Positions 41,664 through 51,785 of a stretch of 64,000 bases of DNA are shown here, piece after piece. The DNA is from Microbacterium halimionae. GTDB lineage: Bacteria > Actinomycetota > Actinomycetes > Actinomycetales > Microbacteriaceae. Both the position numbers and the translations under genes were made by a program. The stretch's first letter is position 1. Each line of letters begins with the position of its first letter. A model generated the notes under the pieces. That model ran no database searches. It was not told the DNA's origin and saw only the letters and a list, made by a program, of their open reading frames with translations. The stretch spans positions 62,001-126,000 of the forward strand of contig NZ_JAAOZB010000001.1 of assembly GCF_011761265.1 (NCBI RefSeq), given 5' to 3'.

Positions 41664-44185
41664 AGCCGCACCATCCGCTCTTCAATGAGCGACAGCGACG
41701 AGATCGGCTGCGGCAACGGATCGCTTTCGAAGTGCAGCTGCGCGATTGCGTCCGACAGCTGACGCAGCTCAAGACCCACGCTCTCGAGAAACTCCGCGAG
41801 GTGGGTTCGCTCGCCGTCAACCTGCTGCGACAGCGTCAAGATATCGATATCTGCGACCTCGTTCTCGAGGTCCTCGAGCAGTCGCTCCGGGCGGCTCGAC
41901 CCGGTCGATGCGGGAAGCGCCGCCACATGCTCACGCACCGCCGCCAGCGCGAACGCCACCGACCGCGGGTTCTCGACATCCGTGATCAACAGCTCCAGCG
42001 CGCCGGCTACCCGGACAACCCCGCGGTTCCGACGCCGGTGAGTCACCGAACTTTCAGCGGCACGCAACGTTCCTTCGAATACTGCCCGCTCAGCGTCGGC
42101 GTCGCCCGTCACCACGGCGGTTGACGCCAAGAGCGACACAACCTGCAGCGCCCGTTCGACAAACCGCCCGATCTCGATCATGCGCCAGCCTGGATCGCGC
42201 ACCATGTTGGCAGTCACACCCTGCAACGACAGGATGCCGGTGAGCATCCGCCCCGCAACATCCGGAATCTGTTGTGCGTGACGCGATCCACGGAGCGTTC
42301 GCGCAGCGCGATCCACAGTGCCGAAGACACGCCATGTGTCACCCGACAGCTGGTCACGCACTCCCTCGAGAGCATCGCGGAGCCCCTCGAGCGAGTGCGC
42401 TGCCGATCCTGGGCGCTTGCGCTCAAGCAACAACGCACGAAGTTCTTCGGCCGAGCTCTCCGAGTCGCGACCGGCAAGCGCCTCAATGGCGGAATGCAGG
42501 GCACTCACAGCTCGCCCTCCCGCAGCGCTCGTCGAATAATCGAGTTCTTCCGCATATGCCCGCGTCGTAATCACGAGGCGGAGCATGTCTTCGGCACGTT
42601 CCGCGTAGCGCCCAGCCCAGAACATGTCTTCGAGCGCGCGCGGCGCCAACATCGGCGTGGCAAGAGCGAGCTCGCGCGGCGGCGCGATCTCGAGGCCCTG
42701 ATCCGGATCCTCCGGCGCACCTTTCAAGACCCACACGTCTTTCGTCACGGGCACTTCGCCCGCGTCTGCCGCGAGGGTTGCAAGACCCCCGATCAACGGC
42801 CGATAGACCGATCCGTCTCGAATCGTGAATGAACGCAGCATCACCTGACGAGGCACCGCACGACCGCCTGCCCGCTCGGCAGCACTCCACGCTGGAATCT
42901 GTGACAGCGGCAAGCGCTCGCGAGCCACGAACCGGTGCGGTGCAGCAAGAATCATCGCCCGAAGATCATCCGCCGACGCGTCGGCAAGCGTCGCAGTCCT
43001 GCCGTCGAGTTCGCGGATGTTGAGAGTCGGCGATCCAGCATCAGCCAACGTGCGTTCAAGCCCTTCTGGCTCACCGCACCACCACGCATCAACCGACGGC
43101 AACCGCAGTTGCTCACCCAAGAGTCGCTCGCTCACTGCTGGCAAAAACGGCATCAGCGCCGGGTTCTCCAGCACTCCCGCTCCGAGACCGTTCACGAGCT
43201 GTACGCGACCACGCGCGACCACCTCGACGAGACCTGCGACGCCAAGCTGCGAACCCGACCGCAACTGCAGCGGATCACACCACTCGGCATCCACTCGGCG
43301 GAGAATCACATCGACGCGTTCTTCGGGAGCCCGGCGCGGGTAGCCCGCGGGTTTCATCCATACCCAACCGTCACGCACGATCAGGTCACTCCCCTGTACA
43401 AGCGGGAAGCCCATCACGTTCGCAAGGAACGCCTGGTCGTAGGCCGTCTCCGAGTGTGTTCCGGGAGAAAGCACGACAACCCGCGGATCCGCGACGTCAG
43501 CGGGAGCGGACTGAAGAAGCGTCGACCGAAGTGCCGAGAAGTAGGGCTCCATACGGTGCAAGCCTGCTTCGCGATACATATCAGGCAGCACACGGGAGAT
43601 GACACGACGATTTTCCATCGCAAAGCCGAGGCCCGAGGGCGCCTGCACGCGATCAGCGAGCACACGCCATTCCCCTTCGGCGTCTCGCCCAAGATCTGCG
43701 CCCGAGATGATCAATGGGTGCGGATCGGGAAACTCCGGCCGCACGAGCGGCCGCAAGAATCCGGAATGCCCGAAGATGACAGGGGACGGGATGATGCCTT
43801 CCGAGAGCATCCGCTGATCCCCGTAAATATCGCTCAGGAGCGCGCTCAACAACTCAGCTCGCTGCGCGAGCCCGACTTCGAGACGTGACCAGGTTGCGGC
43901 ATCCAACACCAGAGGCATCGGGTCTAGGTTCCACGGCAACGATCCAGCTTCAGGATGCTCGTACGTCACGCCGTCGTCGGCCAGCAGTGAAGCGATCTCG
44001 TCTTCGATGCGGTGCAGTTCTTCGGCGGTGAGGTCGAACGCTACCTCGGCCATCGCTTTCCACGAAGGCCGCAGAGTGCCGTCGGGTGCGACAACCTCAT
44101 CGAACCGCAGCTCGCCGGGTTCATTCCCCGGCATCGGGAGCGTCTGCGACGCTAAAGACGCGGCATAGTCACGAATAAGACTCAT
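41660..44185 (-). CDS. Circularly permuted ATP-grasp fused to alpha-E domain
   Basis: An 841-residue fusion. The first ~500 residues are a circularly permuted type 2 ATP-grasp, with PGTHSETAYDQAFLANVMGFPLVQGSDL and DVILRRVDAEWCDPL near the middle. The last ~310 residues are the helical alpha-E domain (MFWAGRYAERAEDMLRLV...). In many bacteria these are separate genes. ATP-grasp enzymes join carboxylates to amines, so peptide-bond formation is predicted. ATG 44185 (MSLIRDYAASLA) is preferred; the frame is open to 44506 and an ATG at 44197 is an alternative. It overlaps the transglutaminase gene by four bases. Confidence 0.88.
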   Translation of the reverse strand: MSLIRDYAASLASQTLPMPGNEPGELRFDEVVAPDGTLRPSWKAMAEVAFDLTAEELHRIEDEIASLLADDGVTYEHPEAGSLPWNLDPMPLVLDAATWSRLEVGLAQRAELLSALLSDIYGDQRMLSEGIIPSPVIFGHSGFLRPLVRPEFPDPHPLIISGADLGRDAEGEWRVLADRVQAPSGLGFAMENRRVISRVLPDMYREAGLHRMEPYFSALRSTLLQSAPADVADPRVVVLSPGTHSETAYDQAFLANVMGFPLVQGSDLIVRDGWVWMKPAGYPRRAPEERVDVILRRVDAEWCDPLQLRSGSQLGVAGLVEVVARGRVQLVNGLGAGVLENPALMPFLPAVSERLLGEQLRLPSVDAWWCGEPEGLERTLADAGSPTLNIRELDGRTATLADASADDLRAMILAAPHRFVARERLPLSQIPAWSAAERAGGRAVPRQVMLRSFTIRDGSVYRPLIGGLATLAADAGEVPVTKDVWVLKGAPEDPDQGLEIAPPRELALATPMLAPRALEDMFWAGRYAERAEDMLRLVITTRAYAEELDYSTSAAGGRAVSALHSAIEALAGRDSESSAEELRALLLERKRPGSAAHSLEGLRDALEGVRDQLSGDTWRVFGTVDRAARTLRGSRHAQQIPDVAGRMLTGILSLQGVTANMVRDPGWRMIEIGRFVERALQVVSLLASTAVVTGDADAERAVFEGTLRAAESSVTHRRRNRGVVRVAGALELLITDVENPRSVAFALAAVREHVAALPASTGSSRPERLLEDLENEVADIDILTLSQQVDGERTHLAEFLESVGLELRQLSDAIAQLHFESDPLPQPISSLSLIEERMVRL

Positions 44186-44321
44186 GCGCGCTGGCATCCG
44201 CTCAAGAACATTGGCACGGAACCACTCTGGCACGTGCGCAGGCACTCGGGCGGCCCTTTGACAGCTTTTGCGAGCGGGTTGTTCGCCCCGAACACCCTTG
44301 GGCGCAGATACTCTTGTCGGC

Positions 44322-44759
44322 ATGACTGACCGACGCCTCGCTATCGCCGCGTGGGAGAGCCTGTTTCGCGCGCAGCACGAGGTTTTCGGCGAACTCAGCT
44401 CCGACTTCGCCGACTCGGCTCTCAGCCAACCCGAATACGACGTGCTTCTCACCGTCACGCGCAGCCCAGAAATGACCGCACGACTGCGTGACATTACATC
44501 CAACATGCTCGTCAGTCAGCCGAGCGTCTCTCGACTTGTCGACCGCATGGTGACGCGCGGACTCATCACCAAATGCGAGGATCCCGAAGACCGCCGCGGT
44601 GCTCTCGTGCACGCAACCGAGGATGGTGCAGCGCGATTCCGCAAGCTCGCCGCCGAACACGGGCGCTCGATCGCCGAACGGATGTCGCGTTTATGTGATG
44701 ACGATCTGCAAACGCTCTTGGATTTGACGTCGAAGCTGCGCGATCGATCACCCGGGTAG
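44322..44759 (+). CDS. MarR-family transcriptional regulator
   Basis: A 145-residue winged-helix protein. It contains [66 protein letters not shown], a full MarR DNA-binding domain. It is divergent from the ATP-grasp/alpha-E gene with 136 bases between starts and may control it. The 3' end overlaps the beta-glucosidase stop by 12 bases on the opposite strand. No ligand is suggested by the sequence. Confidence 0.9.
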   Translation: MTDRRLAIAAWESLFRAQHEVFGELSSDFADSALSQPEYDVLLTVTRSPEMTARLRDITSNMLVSQPSVSRLVDRMVTRGLITKCEDPEDRRGALVHATEDGAARFRKLAAEHGRSIAERMSRLCDDDLQTLLDLTSKLRDRSPG

Positions 44760-46187
44760 CATGCCGGTGCGCGCGAGTTGCGCGTACCACTTACCGCTGT
44801 CTTTCAGCGTGCGTTCAAGACTCTGGAAGTCGACACGGACGATTCCAAACCGCTTTGCGTACCCAAAGCCCCATTCGAAGTTGTCGAGCAGCGACCACAC
44901 GAAATACCCGCGCAGATCGACGCCACGATCAATCGCACGATGAGCGGCAGTGAAGTGGCGGCGCAGATAATCGAGTCGTTCGTCATCGTGTATTGAGCCA
45001 TCGGATGACACCACGTCAGCGAACGCAGCGCCATTCTCAGTGACCATCAGAGGTTGATTCGGGAACTGTTCACCAAGCGAAACCAACAGCTCTTCGAGGC
45101 CGTCGGGAGCGATGTTCCACCCCATCTCGGTGTAGGGCCCGGGCTGTTCCATGAACTCGACGACAGTGTCGCTTCCTGGCCACGCTGTGCCGCCTGCGGC
45201 GCCCTTATGTCCGTCGTTTTGCTGGCGAGGAGAACTACCGTCCCACATCTGCACAGTCGCCGTCGAGTAGTAGTTCACGCCCAAGACATCAATGGGTTGG
45301 TTTATCGTCTTGAGATCACCATCGGCGACGAATGACCAATCGGTCACATCGGCCGTGTCTGCCATCAGATCTTCGGGGTACTCGCCTTTCAGTAGCGGGT
45401 GTGTGAACGCGCGATTTGCGAGTGCGTCTATTCGGCGCACCGCTTCGCCAGAATTCTCACCGACCCCACGCAGTACATGAAAATTGAGTGTGATCGAATA
45501 GTCCGGTGTTCCCGTGGAGGTGGCCCGCAAAGCCTGAACGGCACGCCCGTGCGCCAGGTTCAGGTGGTGCACCGCTGTCAACGCTGCGGCAGGCTCATGC
45601 CGACCGGGCGCATGCCCGCCCTGTCCATAACCGAGGTACGCCGAGCACCACGGCTCATTCAACGTGGTCCAGGTATGCACCCGGTCGCCTAGAGCTTCAC
45701 CCATGATCGCGGCATATTCTTCGAAGGCGTCAGATGTCGCACGGTTCGCCCAGCCTCCTTCATCTTCGAGAGCCTGTGGAAGATCCCAGTGATAAAGGGT
45801 GGCGACGGGACGGATACCACGCTCTCGTAACCCGTCGACCAGGCGAGAATAGAAGTCGATTCCTTTCGCGTTGACCGCGCCGCGACCAGTGGGAACTACC
45901 CGAGGCCACGCAATTGAGAAACGATATGCCCCCAGCCCCATATCGGCCATGAGATCGAGGTCGCTCTCCCAGCGGTGATAGTGGTCACAAGCAACGTCAC
46001 CGCTATCTCCGTTCCATACTTTTCCGGGTGTCTTACTGAAGGTGTCCCAGATCGAGGCCGCACGTCCATCTTCATTTGCCGCCCCTTCCACCTGATAAGC
46101 CGCAGTTGCCGACCCGAAGGTGAACCCGGGCGGAAACACAAGTCCGGAATCTCGGTAGTCGACGGCTCCCGTAATGGTTGCGTTCAT
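44748..46187 (-). CDS. Beta-glucosidase, glycoside hydrolase family 1
   Basis: A 479-residue GH1 enzyme with no signal peptide. The acid/base Glu is in TLNEPW and the nucleophile Glu in VTENGAAF; the start [19 protein letters not shown] is a family hallmark. It cleaves terminal beta-glucosides in the cytoplasm. It is the last gene of the sugar operon; its ATG overlaps the GH31 stop by one base. Together with the alpha-xylosidase it could dismantle xyloglucan fragments imported by the ABC transporter. Confidence 0.95.
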   Translation of the reverse strand: MNATITGAVDYRDSGLVFPPGFTFGSATAAYQVEGAANEDGRAASIWDTFSKTPGKVWNGDSGDVACDHYHRWESDLDLMADMGLGAYRFSIAWPRVVPTGRGAVNAKGIDFYSRLVDGLRERGIRPVATLYHWDLPQALEDEGGWANRATSDAFEEYAAIMGEALGDRVHTWTTLNEPWCSAYLGYGQGGHAPGRHEPAAALTAVHHLNLAHGRAVQALRATSTGTPDYSITLNFHVLRGVGENSGEAVRRIDALANRAFTHPLLKGEYPEDLMADTADVTDWSFVADGDLKTINQPIDVLGVNYYSTATVQMWDGSSPRQQNDGHKGAAGGTAWPGSDTVVEFMEQPGPYTEMGWNIAPDGLEELLVSLGEQFPNQPLMVTENGAAFADVVSSDGSIHDDERLDYLRRHFTAAHRAIDRGVDLRGYFVWSLLDNFEWGFGYAKRFGIVRVDFQSLERTLKDSGKWYAQLARTGMLPG

Positions 46188-48421
46188 CAGCGCGTCACCT
46201 CGTCCAGGTTTACCTTCAGCGTCTCGGTGCGCCCATCGGGCGTCGTGACACGTACAGTACGCTCGCCCTCTTTGCCGGAAAAGACACGCAATCTGAGTCC
46301 ATCAAGGTAGTCGTAGTCGGGCCTGTCATCGCGCGCGCCCCACGGGATGACAGCGCCGGGACGTGCGTACAACGGGATGCTGGTGAAACTGTGCTTCTCG
46401 GTGCGCCAAGCACCACCGGTCACTTCCTCGCCCGTTAGCACGTTCGTCCAGATACCAGCGGGCAAATAGAAATTCACCTCCCCCTCCGTCGAGAAGACGG
46501 GTGCGACCAGTAGCTCAGATCCCAGCATGTACTGCCGGTCGAGATGATCCGCACTCGGATCGTTCGGAAACTCCAACTGCATTGGTCGCATGATCGGGGC
46601 CCCGGTTTCGGCTGCTTCGATCCCGAGCCGGTACAGGTAGGGCATCAAACGCATTTTCAAGCGTGTGAATACCCGCGTGACTTCTACCGCTTCCTCGTCG
46701 AATTGCCACGGCACCCGGTAGCTGCTCGAACCGTGGAAGCGAGAGTGACTCCCCAGTAACCCGAAAGCCGTCCAGCGCTTGTACACGGCGGCATCCGGAG
46801 TCCCTTCGAACCCGCCGATGTCGTGACTCCAATATGCGAAACCGCTGAAGGCAAGCGAAAGCCCCCCGCGGAGAGTTTCGGCCATCGAGACAAAGCTCGA
46901 TGTACTGTCGCCACCCCAGTGCACCGGCATGGTCTGTCCACCAGCAGTTGCAGAACGCGCAAACAGCACTGCCTCGTTCGCACCCTTGGCCGCTGCGAGC
47001 ACGTCGTACACGGCTTTGTTGTAGAGCTGAGCATATTGGTTGTGCATGCGCATCGGGTCGGACCCATCGGCCCACGTCACATCGGTCGGAATACGCTCAC
47101 CGAAATCTGTTTTGAAGCAGTCGACACCTTGGTCTACCAAGGCACGCAGCTTGGACTGGTACCAGGCTGTCGCTTCTGGGTTCGTGAAATCTACTAGCCC
47201 CATTCCGGCTTGCCACATGTCCCACTGCCAGACCGAGCCGTCAGCTCTCGTTACCAAGTACCCGTGAGCGGCAGCTTCCGAGAACAACGGCGAGCGCTGT
47301 CCAATGTAGGGATTGATCCACACACAGACCTTGAGGTCTTTTTCATGCAGGCGCGCAAGCATTCCCGTCGGATCAGGAAAAACACGCGGGTCCCATTCGA
47401 AGTCACACCAATTGAACTCGCGCATCCAGAAGCAGTCGAAGTGGAAGACCGAAACTGGAAGCTCGCGAGTGGCCATCTCATCGATGAACGAGCTGACAGT
47501 CGCTTCGTCATAATCAGTCGTAAAACTCGTCGATAACCAAAGCCCATAAGACCACGCAGGAACGACGGGGGGCCGCCCCGTGAGCGAGGTGTAGCGCGCC
47601 AATACATCTTTCGGAGTGGGGCCCGCGAAAACGAAATACTCGAGCGCCTCCCCCTCCACCGAAAATTGCACTCGTTCGACGGCCTCAGAACCAATCTCGA
47701 AAGAAACGTGCCCGGTGTCGTTAACAAGCACGCCATAACCTCGGTTGGTCAGGTAAAACGGCACATTCTTGTAGGCCTGTTCACTGGAAGTTCCGCCGTC
47801 GGCGTTCCACACATCCACGGACTGACCGTTCTTCACGAGGGGGCCGAACCGCTCACCAAGACCGTAGACGAGTTCGCCGATACCAAGTTCGAGCTGCTCG
47901 TGTACGTAGGATGGCGCCAGCGCAACGTTGGCACCATCCCGCTGTGTACCCACCCGTCCGGGATCCACCTGAGCGTCGGGTGCAACCTGGATGTACCCCT
48001 CCGACTTGTGCCCGCTACCAGTGACCCGACGCCCGTCTACCTCGAAATCGAGCGACCACGGGCCGCTACGGCCCACACGCACGCTGAGAGATCCGGTCGA
48101 GAGAACCGCCGCGGTCTCATCGATCGATGTCTCGGCGACGCCGGTCACAGCGCCCGGGAGTTCAAAACCGCCGTGCCACTTACTTCCAGCATGATGAGTG
48201 ACTCGCACCCGCACCACCCCCTCGGCCGGAGAGGAGAGTGTGGTGGTTAAAACGGGTCGATTCAACGTGTCGCCGCGTCCGTGGATGACCGCAGCGGGCG
48301 CGGTCACGACGAGACCGCTTCCGTCCGGCGTATCGTCCGTTGCCCACACGTCGTATGCCTCTTGCGCATAGAGGGCGGTGACGCCCGGACGTGTCTGCCA
48401 AAAACCATCGGTGAACTTCAT
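46187..48421 (-). CDS. yicI: Alpha-xylosidase, glycoside hydrolase family 31 (YicI-like)
   Basis: A 744-residue GH31 enzyme. The nucleophile is D439 in [10 protein letters not shown], the sequence that separates YicI-type alpha-xylosidases from alpha-glucosidases. The acid/base region is [10 protein letters not shown]. No signal peptide, so it acts in the cytoplasm. It removes alpha-1,6-xylose from isoprimeverose or xyloglucan oligosaccharides. It overlaps the permease gene and the GH1 gene by single bases, so all are made from one mRNA. The gene symbol rests on motif similarity. Confidence 0.92.
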   Translation of the reverse strand: MKFTDGFWQTRPGVTALYAQEAYDVWATDDTPDGSGLVVTAPAAVIHGRGDTLNRPVLTTTLSSPAEGVVRVRVTHHAGSKWHGGFELPGAVTGVAETSIDETAAVLSTGSLSVRVGRSGPWSLDFEVDGRRVTGSGHKSEGYIQVAPDAQVDPGRVGTQRDGANVALAPSYVHEQLELGIGELVYGLGERFGPLVKNGQSVDVWNADGGTSSEQAYKNVPFYLTNRGYGVLVNDTGHVSFEIGSEAVERVQFSVEGEALEYFVFAGPTPKDVLARYTSLTGRPPVVPAWSYGLWLSTSFTTDYDEATVSSFIDEMATRELPVSVFHFDCFWMREFNWCDFEWDPRVFPDPTGMLARLHEKDLKVCVWINPYIGQRSPLFSEAAAHGYLVTRADGSVWQWDMWQAGMGLVDFTNPEATAWYQSKLRALVDQGVDCFKTDFGERIPTDVTWADGSDPMRMHNQYAQLYNKAVYDVLAAAKGANEAVLFARSATAGGQTMPVHWGGDSTSSFVSMAETLRGGLSLAFSGFAYWSHDIGGFEGTPDAAVYKRWTAFGLLGSHSRFHGSSSYRVPWQFDEEAVEVTRVFTRLKMRLMPYLYRLGIEAAETGAPIMRPMQLEFPNDPSADHLDRQYMLGSELLVAPVFSTEGEVNFYLPAGIWTNVLTGEEVTGGAWRTEKHSFTSIPLYARPGAVIPWGARDDRPDYDYLDGLRLRVFSGKEGERTVRVTTPDGRTETLKVNLDEVTR

Positions 48422-49311
48422 TACTTGACCGCTCCTGCCGTGATGCCGCGCGTAAGAGTGCGCTGGAAGATGAGGAAGAAGATGAGTGTGGGGATGATGC
48501 CCAAAAGCGCTGACGCACTCGTGGTCGTGACGTCCATGAGCCGGTCGCCCTGAAGAACGCTAATCGCCACGGGCACCGTCTGGTTGGCATTGGATGCGAG
48601 AAAGGTCAGCGGAATGAGAAACTCGTTCCACGTCCAGATGAAGAAAAAGATGAGGAGAACCGACAGTGTCGGTCGACTGATCGGGAACACGACGCGCCAC
48701 AGAATCTGCCAGCGTGTTGCCCCATCCAACGAGGCGGCCTCGAGTATTTCTTTCGGGAAAGTACCGAACACCGACGAAAGGAGGTAGGTGCCGAACGCAG
48801 CTTGGATCACGGTGAAAATAATGATCACCGACCAAATATTGTCGTAAAGACCTATTTCTTTGAACATGTAATACAACGGGAAGAGTAGGGCTTCCTGCGG
48901 CAGCAGGTTCGCCATCAGAAACAGCAAAACGATCCACGATCGCCCACGCACTCGGCCGATACCGATCGCGAAAGCATTAAGCAGTGAGATCAGCACCGCC
49001 AAGGCGGCTACCAAACTCGAGATGAAAATCGAGTTCCATAGTTTCTCTGGAAAATTTACTCGTTCCCAGAACGCCGTGAGGCCGCTCAAGTCGATGCTCT
49101 GCGGCAGCGCCAGCGGACCCGAGTTCGCGTAGTCAACGGGAGACTTGAAGGAGTTGACCAAGATCAGATAAAACGGTGCGATCACAAGGAGCGCACCGAG
49201 GGCGATGAGCGCCAGCACGAGCCAGTCCACCCCGCGCGGTTTACTCATCCCTCCTCGCCTGATCGAGCTTTTCTTTCCTCGTGTGACAATGGCGGTCGTT
49301 GCACTCATCAC
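48421..49311 (-). CDS. Sugar ABC transporter permease, MalG type
   Basis: A 296-residue membrane protein with six helices. The EAA loop that docks the ATPase is EAASLDGATRWQILWRVVFPISRP. It is the second permease of a CUT1 carbohydrate importer. It overlaps the MalF-type gene by four bases and the alpha-xylosidase start by one. No ATPase gene is in the operon, so a shared MsiK-like ATPase elsewhere is likely, as is usual in Actinobacteria. Confidence 0.95.
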   Translation of the reverse strand: MMSATTAIVTRGKKSSIRRGGMSKPRGVDWLVLALIALGALLVIAPFYLILVNSFKSPVDYANSGPLALPQSIDLSGLTAFWERVNFPEKLWNSIFISSLVAALAVLISLLNAFAIGIGRVRGRSWIVLLFLMANLLPQEALLFPLYYMFKEIGLYDNIWSVIIIFTVIQAAFGTYLLSSVFGTFPKEILEAASLDGATRWQILWRVVFPISRPTLSVLLIFFFIWTWNEFLIPLTFLASNANQTVPVAISVLQGDRLMDVTTTSASALLGIIPTLIFFLIFQRTLTRGITAGAVK

Positions 49312-50294
49312 AGACCTGCCCTTTCCTTACGCTCTGCCGCGTTTTGCACGCGAATGAAGATGATCGAGACGATGACGACGACGATGGTTAAGACCGTCGC
49401 GATCGTCGCGCCGTATCCGACATCACGACGAGTGAAGAACTCGGTGTACGCGTAATACGCTGGCACCAGAGTCGCTCCAGCTGGTCCACCTTGAGTGATC
49501 ACGTATACCGGGCCGAAGACCTTCAGCGCAGCGATCGTGCAGGTGAGCGTCACCACGAAAATCTCGGGACGAATGATGCTTACGGTGATCGCGCTGAACC
49601 GTTGGAGCCAGTTAGCGCCATCCAATTCTGCTGCTTCGTAAAGCTCTGGATCGACGCGCTGCAGCGCAGCCATGAATACGACAACCGGGTAGCCGATCTG
49701 GACCCAGACCAGCACCGCCATCAGCACGATCAGAGCCGAAGGCATCTGACCGAGCCAGTCGACCGGGCTGGCGCCGAAAAATCCAAGAATCTGGTTGAGC
49801 GCGCCGTCGTCACCTGGTCGGACAATCCAGCCGATCACGATTCCGGCGACTGCGACGGGAAGGATCTGGGGAAGGTAGTAGGTCGCGCGCAGAAAGCTGC
49901 CGAGTTTGCCGCTGTATTTGCGACCAATCACGTCGAATAGGGCCGCGGCAACGACCAGCCCGATCACAGTGGGCAGGACCACCATCGCCAGGACCATCCA
50001 AATTGAATTCGCGAACGAGACCCAAAAGTCTTCGTCTTCCACGAGGCGCTGCCAGTTCTCAAGGCCGATGAACTCTGGCGTGCCGACGCCTTTCCACGAC
50101 GTGAACGTCAAAAAGATGTTCCACAGGAGGGGAACGAGAATAACCACGAACAACAGCGCGAATCCGGGCAGGAGGTATACCCAATAGCTGCCCGAGCTAC
50201 CGGAGCGCTGCGGAATCGCGGGTTCGTCAGGATGGACCGTGGCATGGCGGCGCCGCCCGCGACGCTCCGTCGTAGTTGCTCGTGTGTCAGTCAT
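49308..50294 (-). CDS. Sugar ABC transporter permease, MalF type
   Basis: A 328-residue membrane protein with six helices. The EAA loop is EAAELDGANWLQRFSAITVSIIRP. The ATG at 50294 has a strong site GAGGAGG just upstream; the frame continues to 50426, but that part is unlike the family. The N-terminus is basic and Pro-rich before the first helix. It is 55 bases downstream of the binding-protein gene and is partner to the MalG-type permease. Confidence 0.95.
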   Translation of the reverse strand: MTDTRATTTERRGRRRHATVHPDEPAIPQRSGSSGSYWVYLLPGFALLFVVILVPLLWNIFLTFTSWKGVGTPEFIGLENWQRLVEDEDFWVSFANSIWMVLAMVVLPTVIGLVVAAALFDVIGRKYSGKLGSFLRATYYLPQILPVAVAGIVIGWIVRPGDDGALNQILGFFGASPVDWLGQMPSALIVLMAVLVWVQIGYPVVVFMAALQRVDPELYEAAELDGANWLQRFSAITVSIIRPEIFVVTLTCTIAALKVFGPVYVITQGGPAGATLVPAYYAYTEFFTRRDVGYGATIATVLTIVVVIVSIIFIRVQNAAERKERAGL

Positions 50295-50349
50295 AGCTAC
50301 CCTCCTCGGAGGTGTGGGGGCGGAACGCACCGCCCCCACACCTGCACGA

Positions 50350-51651
50350 TCAGTCGCGGTATTCCGCGGTTCCTTCCTCATACGCTTCGCCGAGATTGGC
50401 GTTCGTGGTTTCCGAATCTTGGACACCGGTCACGAGACCCTGTAGTTCCTGCACGATCACGTCGTAGAAGCCGGGGGCTGGCCAGTCGGGGTAGAACGAG
50501 AGCGCATCCATATCGAGCACGCCGTTGAACGTGTCGATGAGAGCCGCGCTCTTCTCGTCAGTGATATCCGCAGGATTTGCCGCGACTGGCAGGCCCCCGT
50601 TGTTGCCGATGATCGCCTGAATCTCAGGGCGCATCGTGATGTCGATGAACTCGTAGGCGAGTTCTTTATTGGAAGCATTTTCCGGTACGACCCAAAGGTT
50701 GCCCGAAGAGCCGAGCGACAACTCGGTGCCCGGGAAGGCTTGCAGCGTCCAGTCAAACTCAGCTTCATTTACAAACCGACCGAACCACCACGAGCCGGAA
50801 ACGAAGATCGGCGATGTGCCGTTGATGAAGGAAACACCCGCGTCTTCGGCCTTGATCGAAGAAACGTCGCTCGCTATGTAGCCCTTGTCGACATATTCCT
50901 GCAGAGTGTCGGTGGCGTAAGTCATCTCGGGGCCCTGCCAGTCGACCGGGTTCTCGTAAAGCTGGTAGTCATTCACGAACTGACGGTCGCCCTTTGAGAG
51001 AGCGAGCTGGTACCAGATTTGGCCGAGCGGATACTCAGCGCCAGCCTCAGCTAAGGGGGTAACCCCGTCTGCCGCGAAGGCGTCGAGCACACTCACAAAC
51101 TCGTCGTAGGTCGTGGGGACCTCAAGCCCCGCTTCCGCGAACACGTCGAGGTTGTAGTAGACCCCCACAAACTCGCCGTAGTTGGGAACGCCGAACCAGG
51201 TGTCACCACCCATGACACCATCGTCGGCGTACTTAGCAGTCGTCTGCAACGACGGTGCGAGCATGTCAGCCCACCCGTACTCTTCGACCGCGTCGTCGAT
51301 GTCGGTGATCAGCCCGGTACTCGCGAGGAACCCGGCCGTGGCATTGCCCTTGTTGAATTCCATCAGATCGGGGGCGGCGCTCGTGTCGAGCACTTGGCTC
51401 GCCGTCTTCTGAATTTGCTCGAACGACTTTTCTTCGAATTCGACCGTCGCGCCGGTCTCCTCCTCGAAGACCTCGATCGCGCGTTCCCAGGCCAGCCCCA
51501 TGGCACTGTCCGCGCTCTCGTAATGCCAGAGCCGCAGAACTTCCGGGTCGCTACCTCCGGATCCTGAGCATCCTGAGGCGACGAGACCGACGGCTGCGAT
51601 GCTTGCGACCACCGCTCCGGTTCTCTTTGCTGTGTGGGTGAAACGTGCCAT
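50350..51651 (-). CDS. Extracellular sugar-binding lipoprotein of ABC importer
   Basis: A 433-residue family 1 solute-binding protein. The signal ends with lipobox LVASGCSG, so it is anchored on the outer face of the membrane. The start of the mature part EVLRLWHYESADSAMGLAWERAIEVFEEETGATV is typical. ATG 51651 has AAGGAG upstream; a GTG three codons earlier is in frame. It is the first gene of the operon. A LacI operator lies ~75 bases upstream of the start. Confidence 0.95.
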   Translation of the reverse strand: MARFTHTAKRTGAVVASIAAVGLVASGCSGSGGSDPEVLRLWHYESADSAMGLAWERAIEVFEEETGATVEFEEKSFEQIQKTASQVLDTSAAPDLMEFNKGNATAGFLASTGLITDIDDAVEEYGWADMLAPSLQTTAKYADDGVMGGDTWFGVPNYGEFVGVYYNLDVFAEAGLEVPTTYDEFVSVLDAFAADGVTPLAEAGAEYPLGQIWYQLALSKGDRQFVNDYQLYENPVDWQGPEMTYATDTLQEYVDKGYIASDVSSIKAEDAGVSFINGTSPIFVSGSWWFGRFVNEAEFDWTLQAFPGTELSLGSSGNLWVVPENASNKELAYEFIDITMRPEIQAIIGNNGGLPVAANPADITDEKSAALIDTFNGVLDMDALSFYPDWPAPGFYDVIVQELQGLVTGVQDSETTNANLGEAYEEGTAEYRD

Positions 51652-51724
51652 CTTTGGCACTCCTTTCCTAGTGACCGAGGCCGGTTTCGGCGGTTCGGGT
51701 TGCGGGGTGTTGGTAAGAAAGTTG

Positions 51725-51738
51725 TCGAAACGCTTCGA
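51725..51738. promoter_or_regulatory. LacI-type operator before the sugar ABC operon
   Basis: TCGAAACGCTTCGA is a near-perfect palindrome. Its 12-base core CGAAACGCTTCG is identical to one found upstream of the lacI gene (52837-52848). It lies between lacI and the binding-protein gene, near the expected promoter of the operon. Confidence 0.75.
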
Positions 51739-51785
51739 TAGCGGGCGTCGCCCACATCCGCGCGCACATGGTGCTCGGTACGGTT

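Noticed and set aside
42935..43888. Plus-strand ORF of 317 residues opposite the ATP-grasp gene
   Set aside because: Lacks recognisable domains; the ATP-grasp motifs lie on the other strand.
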